This document shows positions 1-6,586 of a stretch of 64,000 nucleotides of DNA, one piece after another (within the stretch, counting starts at the first letter, position 1; every line of letters begins with the position of its first letter). The notes below the pieces were generated by a model that saw only the letters and a list, made by a program, of their open reading frames with translations, made no database searches and was not told the DNA's origin. This DNA is from MVYY01 sp012517575 (lineage in GTDB: Bacteria; Bacteroidota; Bacteroidia; Bacteroidales; Paludibacteraceae): contig JAVLUG010000012.1 in the NCBI GenBank assembly GCA_031629035.1, positions 1-64,000 of the forward strand, read 5' to 3'. A program made the position numbers and the translations under genes.

Positions 1-1
1 A

Positions 2-103
2 GATCGTTTTAGATGCCACAAGTTTGGTTTTGACGATTTAGTCATGGAACTTGCTTGTGGACTACACAATTTAAGAATTACACTGAATATCAGTGCTATA
101 TAA
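2..103 (+). CDS. C-terminal end of a probable IS transposase (partial)
   Basis: The frame starting at base 2 is open from the window edge to a TAA at 101-103 and encodes the last 33 residues of a protein. It contains the stretch GFDDLVMELACGLHNLRI. I recognise this style of ending (a conserved Leu-His-Asn-Leu-Arg near the C terminus) from DDE-type transposases of the IS5-like/HARBI-like kind in Bacteroidota, but the piece is too short to assign a family. Its position immediately before duplicated Rhs cassettes fits an insertion sequence in an accessory region. The rest of the gene and the left end of the element lie outside the window, and no terminal inverted repeat could be fixed at the right end. 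Confidence 0.45.
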   Translation, partial: DRFRCHKFGFDDLVMELACGLHNLRITLNISAI

Positions 104-123
104 TATTAATCGAAATAATGTCT

Positions 124-382
124 ATTGTATTCTTTAAAAAATAAAAATATTAATTCAAATAAAAACATTATTTTTGTAAGGACTCTTAGGAACAAAAAAA
201 TACAACGGCAAAGAATTTATTGAGATGCACGGTTACGACACGTACGATTACAGAGCACGAGGAATGTATCCCGCCCTTATGCGGTTCACCACCCCTGATC
301 CGCTGGCAGAAAAATACTATTCCGTCAGCCCGTATGCGTATTGTGGAAATAATCCGATAAACGCTGTTGACCCAGACGGTAG
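124..382 (+). repeat. 5' direct repeat of Rhs cassette, copy 1
   Basis: Bases 124-382 match 2031-2289 at a constant offset of 1907 with no indel and only scattered substitutions. The first ~100 bases are AT-rich and non-coding and include TATTTTTG at 169-176, which fits the Bacteroidota -7 element TAnnTTTG, although no -33 TTG lies at the right distance. The rest encodes the last ~50 residues of an Rhs core up to the DPDG end motif. Similarity stops at the toxin tip, as expected when a constant 5' block carries a variable tip. Confidence 0.9.
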
Positions 383-1106
383 AAAAGTTCTCTTTGTGAA
401 TGGACATTATCAAGATAACTGGGTTGGGCGCAATATCATACAGCAAGATAAAGGAGGTGCAGCGTATTGGTCTAGTGGTTTTGCTGGTGCTGCTCAAAAC
501 TTCTTTAACGACCATTCCCCTATATCAAGTTCTAATTACATTGATGGCTCTTCAAAATGGGGAGGAGATATGAGTGGACAAGATAGATATGACGCTGGCT
601 ATGCTTATGCAAAAGCAAATATCAACTCTTTGACTTCAGGAATGGAAGACGGAGAAACATTCAAAATGGTAACTCATAGCGAAGGTTCGGCTTATGGCGC
701 AGGAGTAGCGCAATATCTTCTTGATAATGGATATAACGTTCAAACAGTAGTTCACCTATCCGCCGATGAAGGAGATGAGTTCTCAACTCCAAAAAGCCCG
801 ATGACTTATCAATTAGCGAATGATGGTGACTGGGTTACTGGAAATAAAATGATTTCAGGTGTTGACAAGTTTGGTTTGGTTAACTCGGGTTTAGGAATGT
901 TTCAAGTACACGGTTATACAAATAGTCCTGATATTTTCAAGCAAGTAACAGATTTGAAAACAGTTCAGGTTCAGAGCGCAATTGGTGAGAACTCTGGTTA
1001 TTTCCGTTCTTGGTATTATCAAGTTCCAGGAACTACACCGAATGGTACAGATTTTATGAATGTAAATGGTTGGAGTTTAATGAATCCTAATGGCACGAAA
1101 AAATGA
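225..1106 (+). CDS. Orphan Rhs-core end fused to a lipase-like toxin tip
   Basis: This 293-residue protein begins with about 52 residues of the C-terminal Rhs core (RFTTPDPLAEKYYSVSPYAY, then PINAVDPDG, the usual junction before the toxin). No Rhs repeats precede it: the frame meets a TAA just upstream of the KYNGKE segment, so the cassette is an orphan. The unique tip (53-293) looks like an alpha/beta hydrolase: a nucleophile-elbow-like THSEGS with Ser152, then Asp200 or Asp202 and His229 in the right order for a Ser-Asp-His triad. The first elbow residue is Thr rather than Gly, so lipase or phospholipase activity is inference. The stop overlaps the next gene by 4 bases (ATGA). There is no signal peptide; the product may be silent until recombined behind a full-length rhs gene. 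Confidence 0.75.
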   Translation: MHGYDTYDYRARGMYPALMRFTTPDPLAEKYYSVSPYAYCGNNPINAVDPDGRKVLFVNGHYQDNWVGRNIIQQDKGGAAYWSSGFAGAAQNFFNDHSPISSSNYIDGSSKWGGDMSGQDRYDAGYAYAKANINSLTSGMEDGETFKMVTHSEGSAYGAGVAQYLLDNGYNVQTVVHLSADEGDEFSTPKSPMTYQLANDGDWVTGNKMISGVDKFGLVNSGLGMFQVHGYTNSPDIFKQVTDLKTVQVQSAIGENSGYFRSWYYQVPGTTPNGTDFMNVNGWSLMNPNGTKK

Positions 1107-1420
1107 AAACATTCTTTATTATTCTAAAAGGTTACGTTGCCGTTGGAGCTATTTTTGCGATGTATTTTGCAGCTCATTTTAGTTTAGGAACTAAAGAAAA
1201 ATGGGATTTTCAGGTTGAAAATCATTTTTGGGAGTTCTTCTTTTCAAGATGGATTTTCACTATGATAGCAGGACTTATATTATTTTTATTAAGCTTGTTA
1301 CTCAATAGACTATTTAGGAAAAGTGTCCCATATAAAAAGAAGTATATCCTTTTTGAACTTCTTGCAATAATTGTTATTTCTGCATTACTTGTGCTCAAAA
1401 CAATTTATTGGAATAGTTAA
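1103..1420 (+). CDS. Small three-helix membrane protein, candidate immunity to tip 1
   Basis: This 105-residue protein overlaps the toxin-like gene by 4 bases, the arrangement expected for translational coupling of toxin and immunity. Three hydrophobic segments are visible, at about residues 5-27, 45-67 and 78-102, separated by short charged loops. I recognise no family. A membrane-embedded immunity partner is plausible if the neighbouring tip attacks lipids, but that follows only from position and topology. A hairpin terminator begins 23 bases after the stop, so the pair forms a self-contained unit. Confidence 0.65.
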   Translation: MKTFFIILKGYVAVGAIFAMYFAAHFSLGTKEKWDFQVENHFWEFFFSRWIFTMIAGLILFLLSLLLNRLFRKSVPYKKKYILFELLAIIVISALLVLKTIYWNS

Positions 1421-1442
1421 GCCCAAATATTATAAACAGAGA

Positions 1443-1468
1443 AGCCCCGCAGTTCGTGGGGCTTTTTC
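1443..1468 (+). terminator. Intrinsic terminator of toxin/immunity cassette 1
   Basis: AGCCCCGC (1443-1450) pairs with GTGGGGCT (1456-1463, one G-U) around a five-base loop and runs into TTTTTCTT. It lies just after the immunity-like gene. The second cassette has an analogous hairpin of different sequence in the same place. Confidence 0.75.
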
Positions 1469-1481
1469 TTTTCAAACAATT

Positions 1482-1932
1482 GCTGCGAAGCAGCAACAAA
1501 AAAGGGGGCGAAGATTTTGCGGCTTTGCCGCTCAAAAAGAATTTAAAAGCACATTTTTCCTCTTATTTTGTTCTTTTTATCCCCTGTTCGGCGTAGCCTG
1601 CAGGCAAGGTCGAGTTAAAAATAAAATCTCCAGATTTTCAACATTGATTTTAATAAGCGAATAAGGTTATATTTTGGTGTTAGATTCCTCACTATGAAGG
1701 TTGCAAATAAAATTAAAATAAGGTTGAAAAGTGACCTTGCCCGGTGAGCCGAAAAAGCACTGAAATTGGCGTTAAAAAATCTTCTCTGTTTGAGCAACGA
1801 AGGAGCGAGTTTAGAAGATTTTAGCCAACGAACGCCCATTTTTCGAGCGAAGCGGACACAGTCTTGACGTTTTTTGCTTACTTTTTTATGTCAAGATAAA
1901 AAAGTGAGTGGGGTTTGAGGCAACGCCCCATT
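1482..1932. repeat. 3' structured direct repeat of Rhs cassette, copy 1
   Basis: About 450 bases are shared with 3472-3918 (offset 1990 shrinking to 1986, a few indels). No convincing gene lies inside. The block is rich in inverted repeats: TTGCTGC/GCAGCAA at 1481-1497, GCGGC/GCCGC at about 1520-1532, AAAATCTTCT (1776-1785) with AGAAGATTTT (1813-1822) nested in GGCGTT/AACGCC, and ACTTTTTTAT (1880-1889) with ATAAAAAAGT (1896-1905). Such paired repeats flanking a variable tip would allow homologous exchange of cassettes. A structured RNA is a second possibility. Confidence 0.85.
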
Positions 1933-2030
1933 AGCAATGATTTCTAAAATAAAAGCATTGATTGGGTGTGATTTTTTGTAAACAAAACGAATAAGTTCGA
2001 GAGGCAATCACACTCAATTTATTATAAAGA
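1933..2030. other. Unique spacer between cassettes with a long inverted repeat
   Basis: This short stretch is not part of either direct repeat. It holds ATTGGGTGTGATT (1961-1973) facing AATCACACTCAAT (2006-2018), 12 of 13 positions complementary plus one wobble, with a 32-base spacer. No gene is seen. It may be a terminator-like or recombination-related structure. Confidence 0.5.
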
Positions 2031-2289
2031 ATTGTATTCTTTAAAAAATAAAAATATTAATTCAAATAAAAACATTATTTTTGTAAGGACTCTTAGGAAC
2101 AAAAAAATACAACGGCAAAGAATTTATGGAAATGCATGGTTACAACACGTACGATTACGGAGCACGAGGAATGTATCCCGCCCTTATGCGGTTCACCACC
2201 CCTGATCCGCTGGCAGAAAAATACTATTCCGTCAGCCCGTATGGGTATTGTCACAACAACCCCGTAAACCGCATAGATCCAGACGGTAG
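2031..2289 (+). repeat. 5' direct repeat of Rhs cassette, copy 2
   Basis: This is the second copy of the block at 124-382. It carries the same AT-rich leader with TATTTTTG at 2076-2083 and the same Rhs-core end. Differences include ATTGAG versus ATGGAA at the start of the reading frame, which gives this copy an extra in-frame ATG at 2126. Divergence rises in the last ~50 bases before the DPDG codons. Confidence 0.9.
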
Positions 2290-2920
2290 GTGGAATATTG
2301 ACGTACACGCATACAATAATAGAGGCCAAAGTGGGTATGCCGTTTTTATTGCAAGAGATAGAAATGGCAATGAAGTTTATCGCACTGTCGTTAAAACTAT
2401 TGGTACAGGTGGCAGAACAAGAGATGTGAAAAATTCGGATACCCCACAAGGCAAATATCAAATAGTTGGATATAGAGAAACAGGAGAAGGAACAGGATAT
2501 AATAGAGTTAGTTTTGGCCCCAATGATTTATTGGCTTTGGATTATCAGGGCGAAGAAGGCGGTAGCAGAAACGGTATGCACGTTCACGGGGGAAGGCAAG
2601 AGGGCAAATACGAAGGGCGTACAGATTTGGCAAGCACGTGGGGATGTATGAGAATAAATGATGCTGATATACTGGAACTTCAAAAAATAACTAATGCTTT
2701 AGAAAAAAATGACCCAATGGAGAAAAAAGGTTTTTTGAATTTAATGGATGATTTGAAATCACCAGTACAATACTCTACTTCTGCCAATAGATTTAACGCA
2801 GGTACAGACCAATTCCCAAAATCTTCTTCAGAATCGTCCTCTTTTACTTTTACGCCGTATGTCTTACCCGTTGATAATACTCGTGTTGTTATACCATATA
2901 GATTCCCCGATTATGAATAA
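2126..2920 (+). CDS. Orphan Rhs-core end fused to an L,D-transpeptidase-like (YkuD) toxin tip
   Basis: This 264-residue protein has the same Rhs-core end as cassette 1 (PVNRIDPDG at about 46-54), then an unrelated tip. The tip carries the L,D-transpeptidase signature: TPQGKY at 106-111, HVHGG with His154, and STWGCMRI with Ser170, Cys174 as candidate nucleophile and Arg176. These match the TPxG, HG and SxGC(V/I/M)R elements of the YkuD fold, which acts on peptidoglycan stem peptides. The C-terminal ~60 residues are Ser-rich and unassigned. YkuD-fold antibacterial effectors are known in type VI systems (Tlde1 type), so a periplasmic toxin is likely but inferred. The start at 2126 or 2132 is uncertain, since the Rhs homology continues upstream to an in-frame stop. 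Confidence 0.8.
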   Translation: MEMHGYNTYDYGARGMYPALMRFTTPDPLAEKYYSVSPYGYCHNNPVNRIDPDGRWNIDVHAYNNRGQSGYAVFIARDRNGNEVYRTVVKTIGTGGRTRDVKNSDTPQGKYQIVGYRETGEGTGYNRVSFGPNDLLALDYQGEEGGSRNGMHVHGGRQEGKYEGRTDLASTWGCMRINDADILELQKITNALEKNDPMEKKGFLNLMDDLKSPVQYSTSANRFNAGTDQFPKSSSESSSFTFTPYVLPVDNTRVVIPYRFPDYE

Positions 2921-3425
2921 GAAAGTATTTGTTTATGGAATATTTGCCCTGATAATTTTTGCTGTATCTTGTAACAGCAAAAATAGGAATAGTAAAGTTG
3001 TTTCAACAGATTTTGTGCAAAACAGTACAGAGAGAAAAAAAGACACAGTTAGTCAGCAATTACACCCTAATATATGGGAAGTCTCAGAAAAAATGGAAAA
3101 ACAGGAAAAATTGACAACGTCAGATTACGATTGTATTTGCGATTTCTTGTTAAATAATAATGATGAGTCGAAATCAGAAGAACTGGGATATATATTATTT
3201 GAGTATTTGAAAAATAAGCCGTTAAATAATAGTGCTTTTCTATCCTATTTGAGCAAAAAAGAAACTTATCAGAAAGAAAAGTTTCTAACTGCGCTAATTC
3301 AAATAATGTGTATTGATATAGGCGAAGAAAATTATTCTTATGGTGCTTTCGTTAAAGATTTTGATATGTTCAGCAATAGTACTTCTGCTAAAAAAGCTTT
3401 TAATGAATGTATGAGCAATCAATAA
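2913..3425 (+). CDS. Lipoprotein, candidate immunity to the YkuD tip
   Basis: The ATG at 2913 overlaps the end of the toxin-like gene by 8 bases. An upstream start at 2859 is possible but would bury the signal peptide. From 2913 the 170-residue product starts with MNKK, a hydrophobic run and a lipobox AVSC (Cys20 or nearby), so it should be a lipoprotein facing the periplasm. The mature part is charged and helical (Lys, Glu, Asn rich) and no family is recognised. A periplasmic partner is what a peptidoglycan-directed toxin would need, so an immunity role is a reasonable inference from position and localisation. Confidence 0.65.
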   Translation: MNKKVFVYGIFALIIFAVSCNSKNRNSKVVSTDFVQNSTERKKDTVSQQLHPNIWEVSEKMEKQEKLTTSDYDCICDFLLNNNDESKSEELGYILFEYLKNKPLNNSAFLSYLSKKETYQKEKFLTALIQIMCIDIGEENYSYGAFVKDFDMFSNSTSAKKAFNECMSNQ

Positions 3426-3438
3426 TTTGGTATAGAAG

Positions 3439-3468
3439 CAGCCCGCAAATGCGGGCTGTTTCTTTTTA
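3439..3468 (+). terminator. Intrinsic terminator of toxin/immunity cassette 2
   Basis: CAGCCCGC (3439-3446) and GCGGGCTG (3451-3458) form a perfect 8 bp stem with loop AAAT, followed by TTTCTTTTT. It occupies the same place as the different hairpin of cassette 1, so terminators belong to the variable part of the cassette. Confidence 0.85.
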
Positions 3469-3471
3469 AAA

Positions 3472-3918
3472 GCTGCGAAGCAGCAAGAAAGAGGGGGCAA
3501 AAATTTTGTGGCTTTGCCGCTCAAAAAGAATTTAAAAGCACATTTTTCCTCTTATTTGTTTCTTTACCCCCGTTCGGCGTAGCCTCCGGGCAATGTCCAG
3601 TTAAAAATAAAATCTCCAGATTTTCAACATTGATTTTAATAAGCGAATAAGGTTATATTTTGGTGTTAGATTCCTCACTATGAAGGTTGCAAATAAAATT
3701 AAAATAAGGTTGAAAAGTGACCTTGCCCGGTGAGCCGAAAAAGCACTGAAATTGGCGTTAAAAAATCTTCTCTGTTTGAGCGACGAAGGAGCGAGTTTAG
3801 AAGATTTTAGCCAACGAACGCCCATTTTTCGAGCGAAGCGGACACAGTCTTGACGTTTTTTGCTTACTTTTTTATGTCAAGATAAAAAAGTGAGTGGGGT
3901 TTGGGACAATGCCCCATT
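3472..3918. repeat. 3' structured direct repeat of Rhs cassette, copy 2
   Basis: This is the second copy of the block at 1482-1932, with the same nested inverted repeats and a few small indels near its start. From about 3601 onward the copies are nearly identical. It ends at CCCCATTA, after which the sequences diverge; 3919-4095 is AT-rich and shows no gene. Confidence 0.85.
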
Positions 3919-4095
3919 ATTAAATATCTGGGAATAAAGAATATAAATGTTTTACATTTTTTATGTACTAAGCTCTAAAATTTAAAAGCGGATTTTGGTC
4001 TATAGCAATTTTATTTGTTAAGACCAGTTGAACAATATGATTTTTTTATTGTTTTTAGTTGAACCAATGGGTAAAAACTTAAAAAATTAAGGAAT

Positions 4096-5112
4096 ATGAA
4101 GTACAAATTATTGGGTAATACCGGTTTAAAAGTATCAGAATTGTGTTTGGGTACTATGACTTTTGGTGGACGAGGAACATGGACAGCTATCGGTTCCCTT
4201 CCACAGGATGCAGCAAATGAATTGATAAAAATAGCTGTTGACGCAGGAATTAATTTTATTGACACAGCCAATGTGTATAGTTTTGGATTAAGTGAGCAGT
4301 TGACCGGAAAAGCTATCCGCGATTTGGGCTTAAAACGCTATGAACTGGTCATAGCCACAAAAGTACGTGGAATGATGGGCGAAGGGCCAAATGATACCGG
4401 TTTGAGTAGAAAACACATCATGCAACAAGTTGATGAAAGTTTGCAACGACTTCAAACCGATTATATCGATCTTTATCAGATTCACGGTTTTGATCCTTTG
4501 ACACCGATGGAAGAAACACTCGAAACTCTCGACATGCTGGTTAAAAGCGGAAAAGTTCGCTACATTGGGTGCAGCAATCTTGCCGCATGGCAGATCATGA
4601 AAGCATTGGGTATTTCTGCACAAAATCATCTTTCAAAATTTGTTTCTTTACAGGCTTATTATACCATTGCCGGTCGTGATTTGGAGCGTGAAATTGTCCC
4701 GATGCTGCTCGATCAAAAAATTGGATTGTTGGTCTGGAGCCCATTGGCAGGTGGTTTCCTGAGTGGAAAATACACTCGACAAAATGCTGACAAAGAAGGA
4801 CGAAGAGCAAATTACGATTTTCCTCCCATCGACAAGGAAAAAGCTTATGACATCATAGATGTAATGCAGCCAATGGCCAGCAGCAAAGGAGTTTCCGTTG
4901 CTCAGGTAGCTTTGGCTTGGTTGTTACATCAGCCGGTAGTAACTTCCGTTATTCTCGGAGCAAAAAAGCCGGAGCAATTGAAAGATAACCTGAACTCGGT
5001 CAATATTGATTTTACGGAGGATGAAATTCAACAATTGGATGCCGTGAGCAGACTCAAACCAGAATATCCCGGTTGGATGATTGACAGGCAGATGACGGAT
5101 CGTAAGATTTAA
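4096..5112 (+). CDS. Aldo/keto reductase
   Basis: This 338-residue protein is a full-length NAD(P)H-dependent aldo/keto reductase, probably cytoplasmic. The N terminus (LGNTGLKVSELCLGTMTFGG) is the usual first strand. The catalytic tetrad is visible: Asp and Tyr in DTANVYSFG (about residues 56-64), Lys in IATKVRG (about 86-92) and His in QIHGFDP (about 128-134). The cofactor-binding end is present (VILGAKKPEQLKDNL). The substrate cannot be read from sequence. AAGGA lies a few bases before the ATG. The gene stands alone after the repeat block and is followed by about 650 bases without a gene. Confidence 0.93.
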   Translation: MKYKLLGNTGLKVSELCLGTMTFGGRGTWTAIGSLPQDAANELIKIAVDAGINFIDTANVYSFGLSEQLTGKAIRDLGLKRYELVIATKVRGMMGEGPNDTGLSRKHIMQQVDESLQRLQTDYIDLYQIHGFDPLTPMEETLETLDMLVKSGKVRYIGCSNLAAWQIMKALGISAQNHLSKFVSLQAYYTIAGRDLEREIVPMLLDQKIGLLVWSPLAGGFLSGKYTRQNADKEGRRANYDFPPIDKEKAYDIIDVMQPMASSKGVSVAQVALAWLLHQPVVTSVILGAKKPEQLKDNLNSVNIDFTEDEIQQLDAVSRLKPEYPGWMIDRQMTDRKI

Positions 5113-5764
5113 TTTTCAGGTTGTTTTAAATTTATCGTATGGAGGTGGAGAATGTTTTCTCTGCCTCTTTCGTTATATAAAACGATTCTGATTCAGATGG
5201 GATGTATAGTCCTGAAATAGGTTTACAAAAAAGTAAACAGGATTCAGGATTATAAACAAAAACTGTAAACAAATTTCAGGACGATACACGCTACGCCGTT
5301 CTAAGGAAATGCAACGAAAACATCAATTTTAATAATTCAAAATAGAAAAATATTTATCCACCGGTAAAATACGTTTTAATAATTTTCTTTGAGAAAGTTT
5401 TCTTGAAAATTATTCCGGAATTAAGCAATTGAAAGTTATTCGGTTCAAATTTTCAATGTGGCAAAGGAGAATATTTTTGATTTTGGCCAGTTCGTGAGAA
5501 TTTCAATTTTTGCCTGTCATATTGACAGCATTTTTCCCATTTCGACAGATTTTTCTTTGTTGTTTTCATGCCTTATATGATGTTTTAATTTTATTTACCG
5601 GTAAAGTTTCTCTTATTAGCACTTGATTGTCAATAATATATACATACTTGATGTGAATTTTTTGGTAGCTGGTACGAGTTTTGATTGGAATAGTACGAAA
5701 TCAATCAAAAAAGATTTCAAAAGCAATTGATGGTTTAACTTTTAAAATATAGGAGGTGTTAATT
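5113..5764. other. Long intergenic region upstream of hsp20
   Basis: No gene is seen. Two inverted repeats stand out: AATAATTTTC (5378-5387) facing GAAAATTATT (5405-5414), a perfect 10 bp pair with a 17-base spacer, and TTTTGATTG (5679-5687) facing CAATCAAAA (5702-5710), a perfect 9 bp pair ending about 55 bases before the Hsp20 start. The second is well placed to be an operator or 5' UTR hairpin for the heat-shock gene. No TAnnTTTG element was found near it. Confidence 0.5.
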
Positions 5765-6229
5765 ATGGCATTACCAAAAGTTTTAAGATCTGGAAGTAAT
5801 CGGACTCCTTCGCTTCCATCGTTGATTGACAGATTTTTTGATACAGATTTGCTGGATTGGGATGCATTTAACTTTGCAGGTGATAACATGACTTTGCCTG
5901 CAGTAAATGTAAAAGAAACAAAAGATGAATATTGCATCGAAGTTGCTGCACCCGGTCTGAACAAAGAAGACTTCAAAGTAAGTTATGACGACGGAATGTT
6001 GACCATCTCTTCCGAAAAACAACAGGAGAAGGAAGAAAAAGAAGGTGAAAAGGTTACTCGTCGCGAATTTAGCTACGAATCGTTCCAGCGTAGTTTTACT
6101 GTTCCTGAAGATGTTGTGAACGCCGACAAGATTTCTGCAAAATATGAAAACGGAATTTTGTACGTAACCTTGCCAAAACATGAAGAAGCAAAGAAAGCTA
6201 AAAATGTAAAGGAAATCAAGATTTCATAA
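5765..6229 (+). CDS. Hsp20-family small heat-shock protein
   Basis: This 154-residue protein is a cytoplasmic ATP-independent holdase of the alpha-crystallin family. The alpha-crystallin domain spans about residues 45-140 (LPAVNVKETKDEY, APGLNKEDFKV, FQRSFTVPEDV, YENGILYVTLPK), with a C-terminal I-x-I motif in EIKIS. The start at 5765 is chosen because AGGAGG at 5751-5756 sits eight bases before it; a GTG at 5756 would overlap that site. Such a strong Shine-Dalgarno site is unusual in this window and suggests high translation. A terminator follows directly, so the gene is monocistronic. Confidence 0.95.
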   Translation: MALPKVLRSGSNRTPSLPSLIDRFFDTDLLDWDAFNFAGDNMTLPAVNVKETKDEYCIEVAAPGLNKEDFKVSYDDGMLTISSEKQQEKEEKEGEKVTRREFSYESFQRSFTVPEDVVNADKISAKYENGILYVTLPKHEEAKKAKNVKEIKIS

Positions 6230-6254
6230 CTTTCTACTTTCAATTTAGTAAAAA

Positions 6255-6298
6255 AACAGGAGGATGCTCATGCGAGAAAATCTTCCTGTTTTTTTTTG
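6255..6298 (+). terminator. Intrinsic terminator after hsp20
   Basis: AACAGGA (6255-6261) pairs with TCCTGTT (6284-6290), followed by a run of T residues to 6298. Confidence 0.75.
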
Positions 6299-6586
6299 TT
6301 CTCAAATTTCTTTTCCTTCCCTTTATAAATTCGGAGATTGAATGTATTTTATTACTTTTGTACTTCAACAGGAAAGTAGTTTGATAATTCGTTGTACAAA
6401 AAAAGTGGGTTCATTCTGATTTTTACAGAACCGCTCTTTTGAAAGTTTGAAAATCTAAAACAGGTTAACTTCCAAGATAAGTCTGTTTCATTTTGATTTT
6501 GCTCTGTAAAAATGTCAACTTCGAATTGTCTCACTGAATACTATTTCCCTTTTTATCAGTTGGATAACTAATTTAAAAAAAAATAA
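6299..6586. other. Intergenic region before the S46 peptidase
   Basis: No gene is seen. TACTTTTG at 6353-6360 fits the -7 consensus TAnnTTTG but would leave a leader of about 220 bases. Within that leader, ATTTTTACAGA (6419-6429) is perfectly complementary to TCTGTAAAAAT (6503-6513), so the RNA could fold into one large hairpin. Confidence 0.4.

Noticed and set aside
1615..1839. A 74-residue minus-strand open frame present almost identically in both 3' repeats (also 3601-3825)
   Set aside because: Its conservation is explained by the direct repeat itself; the product is low-complexity, Arg/Phe-rich, with no recognisable motif, and the DNA is dominated by inverted repeats.
124..2289. The two similar Rhs blocks as IS ends or a CRISPR-like array
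   Set aside because: The repeats encode the Rhs-core end motif and occur only twice with ~1.9 kb of variable genes between, which fits tip cassettes, not an array or IS.
5783..6181. 132-residue Phe-rich open frame opposite hsp20
   Set aside because: It is antisense to a clear alpha-crystallin gene and has no motif or start signal.
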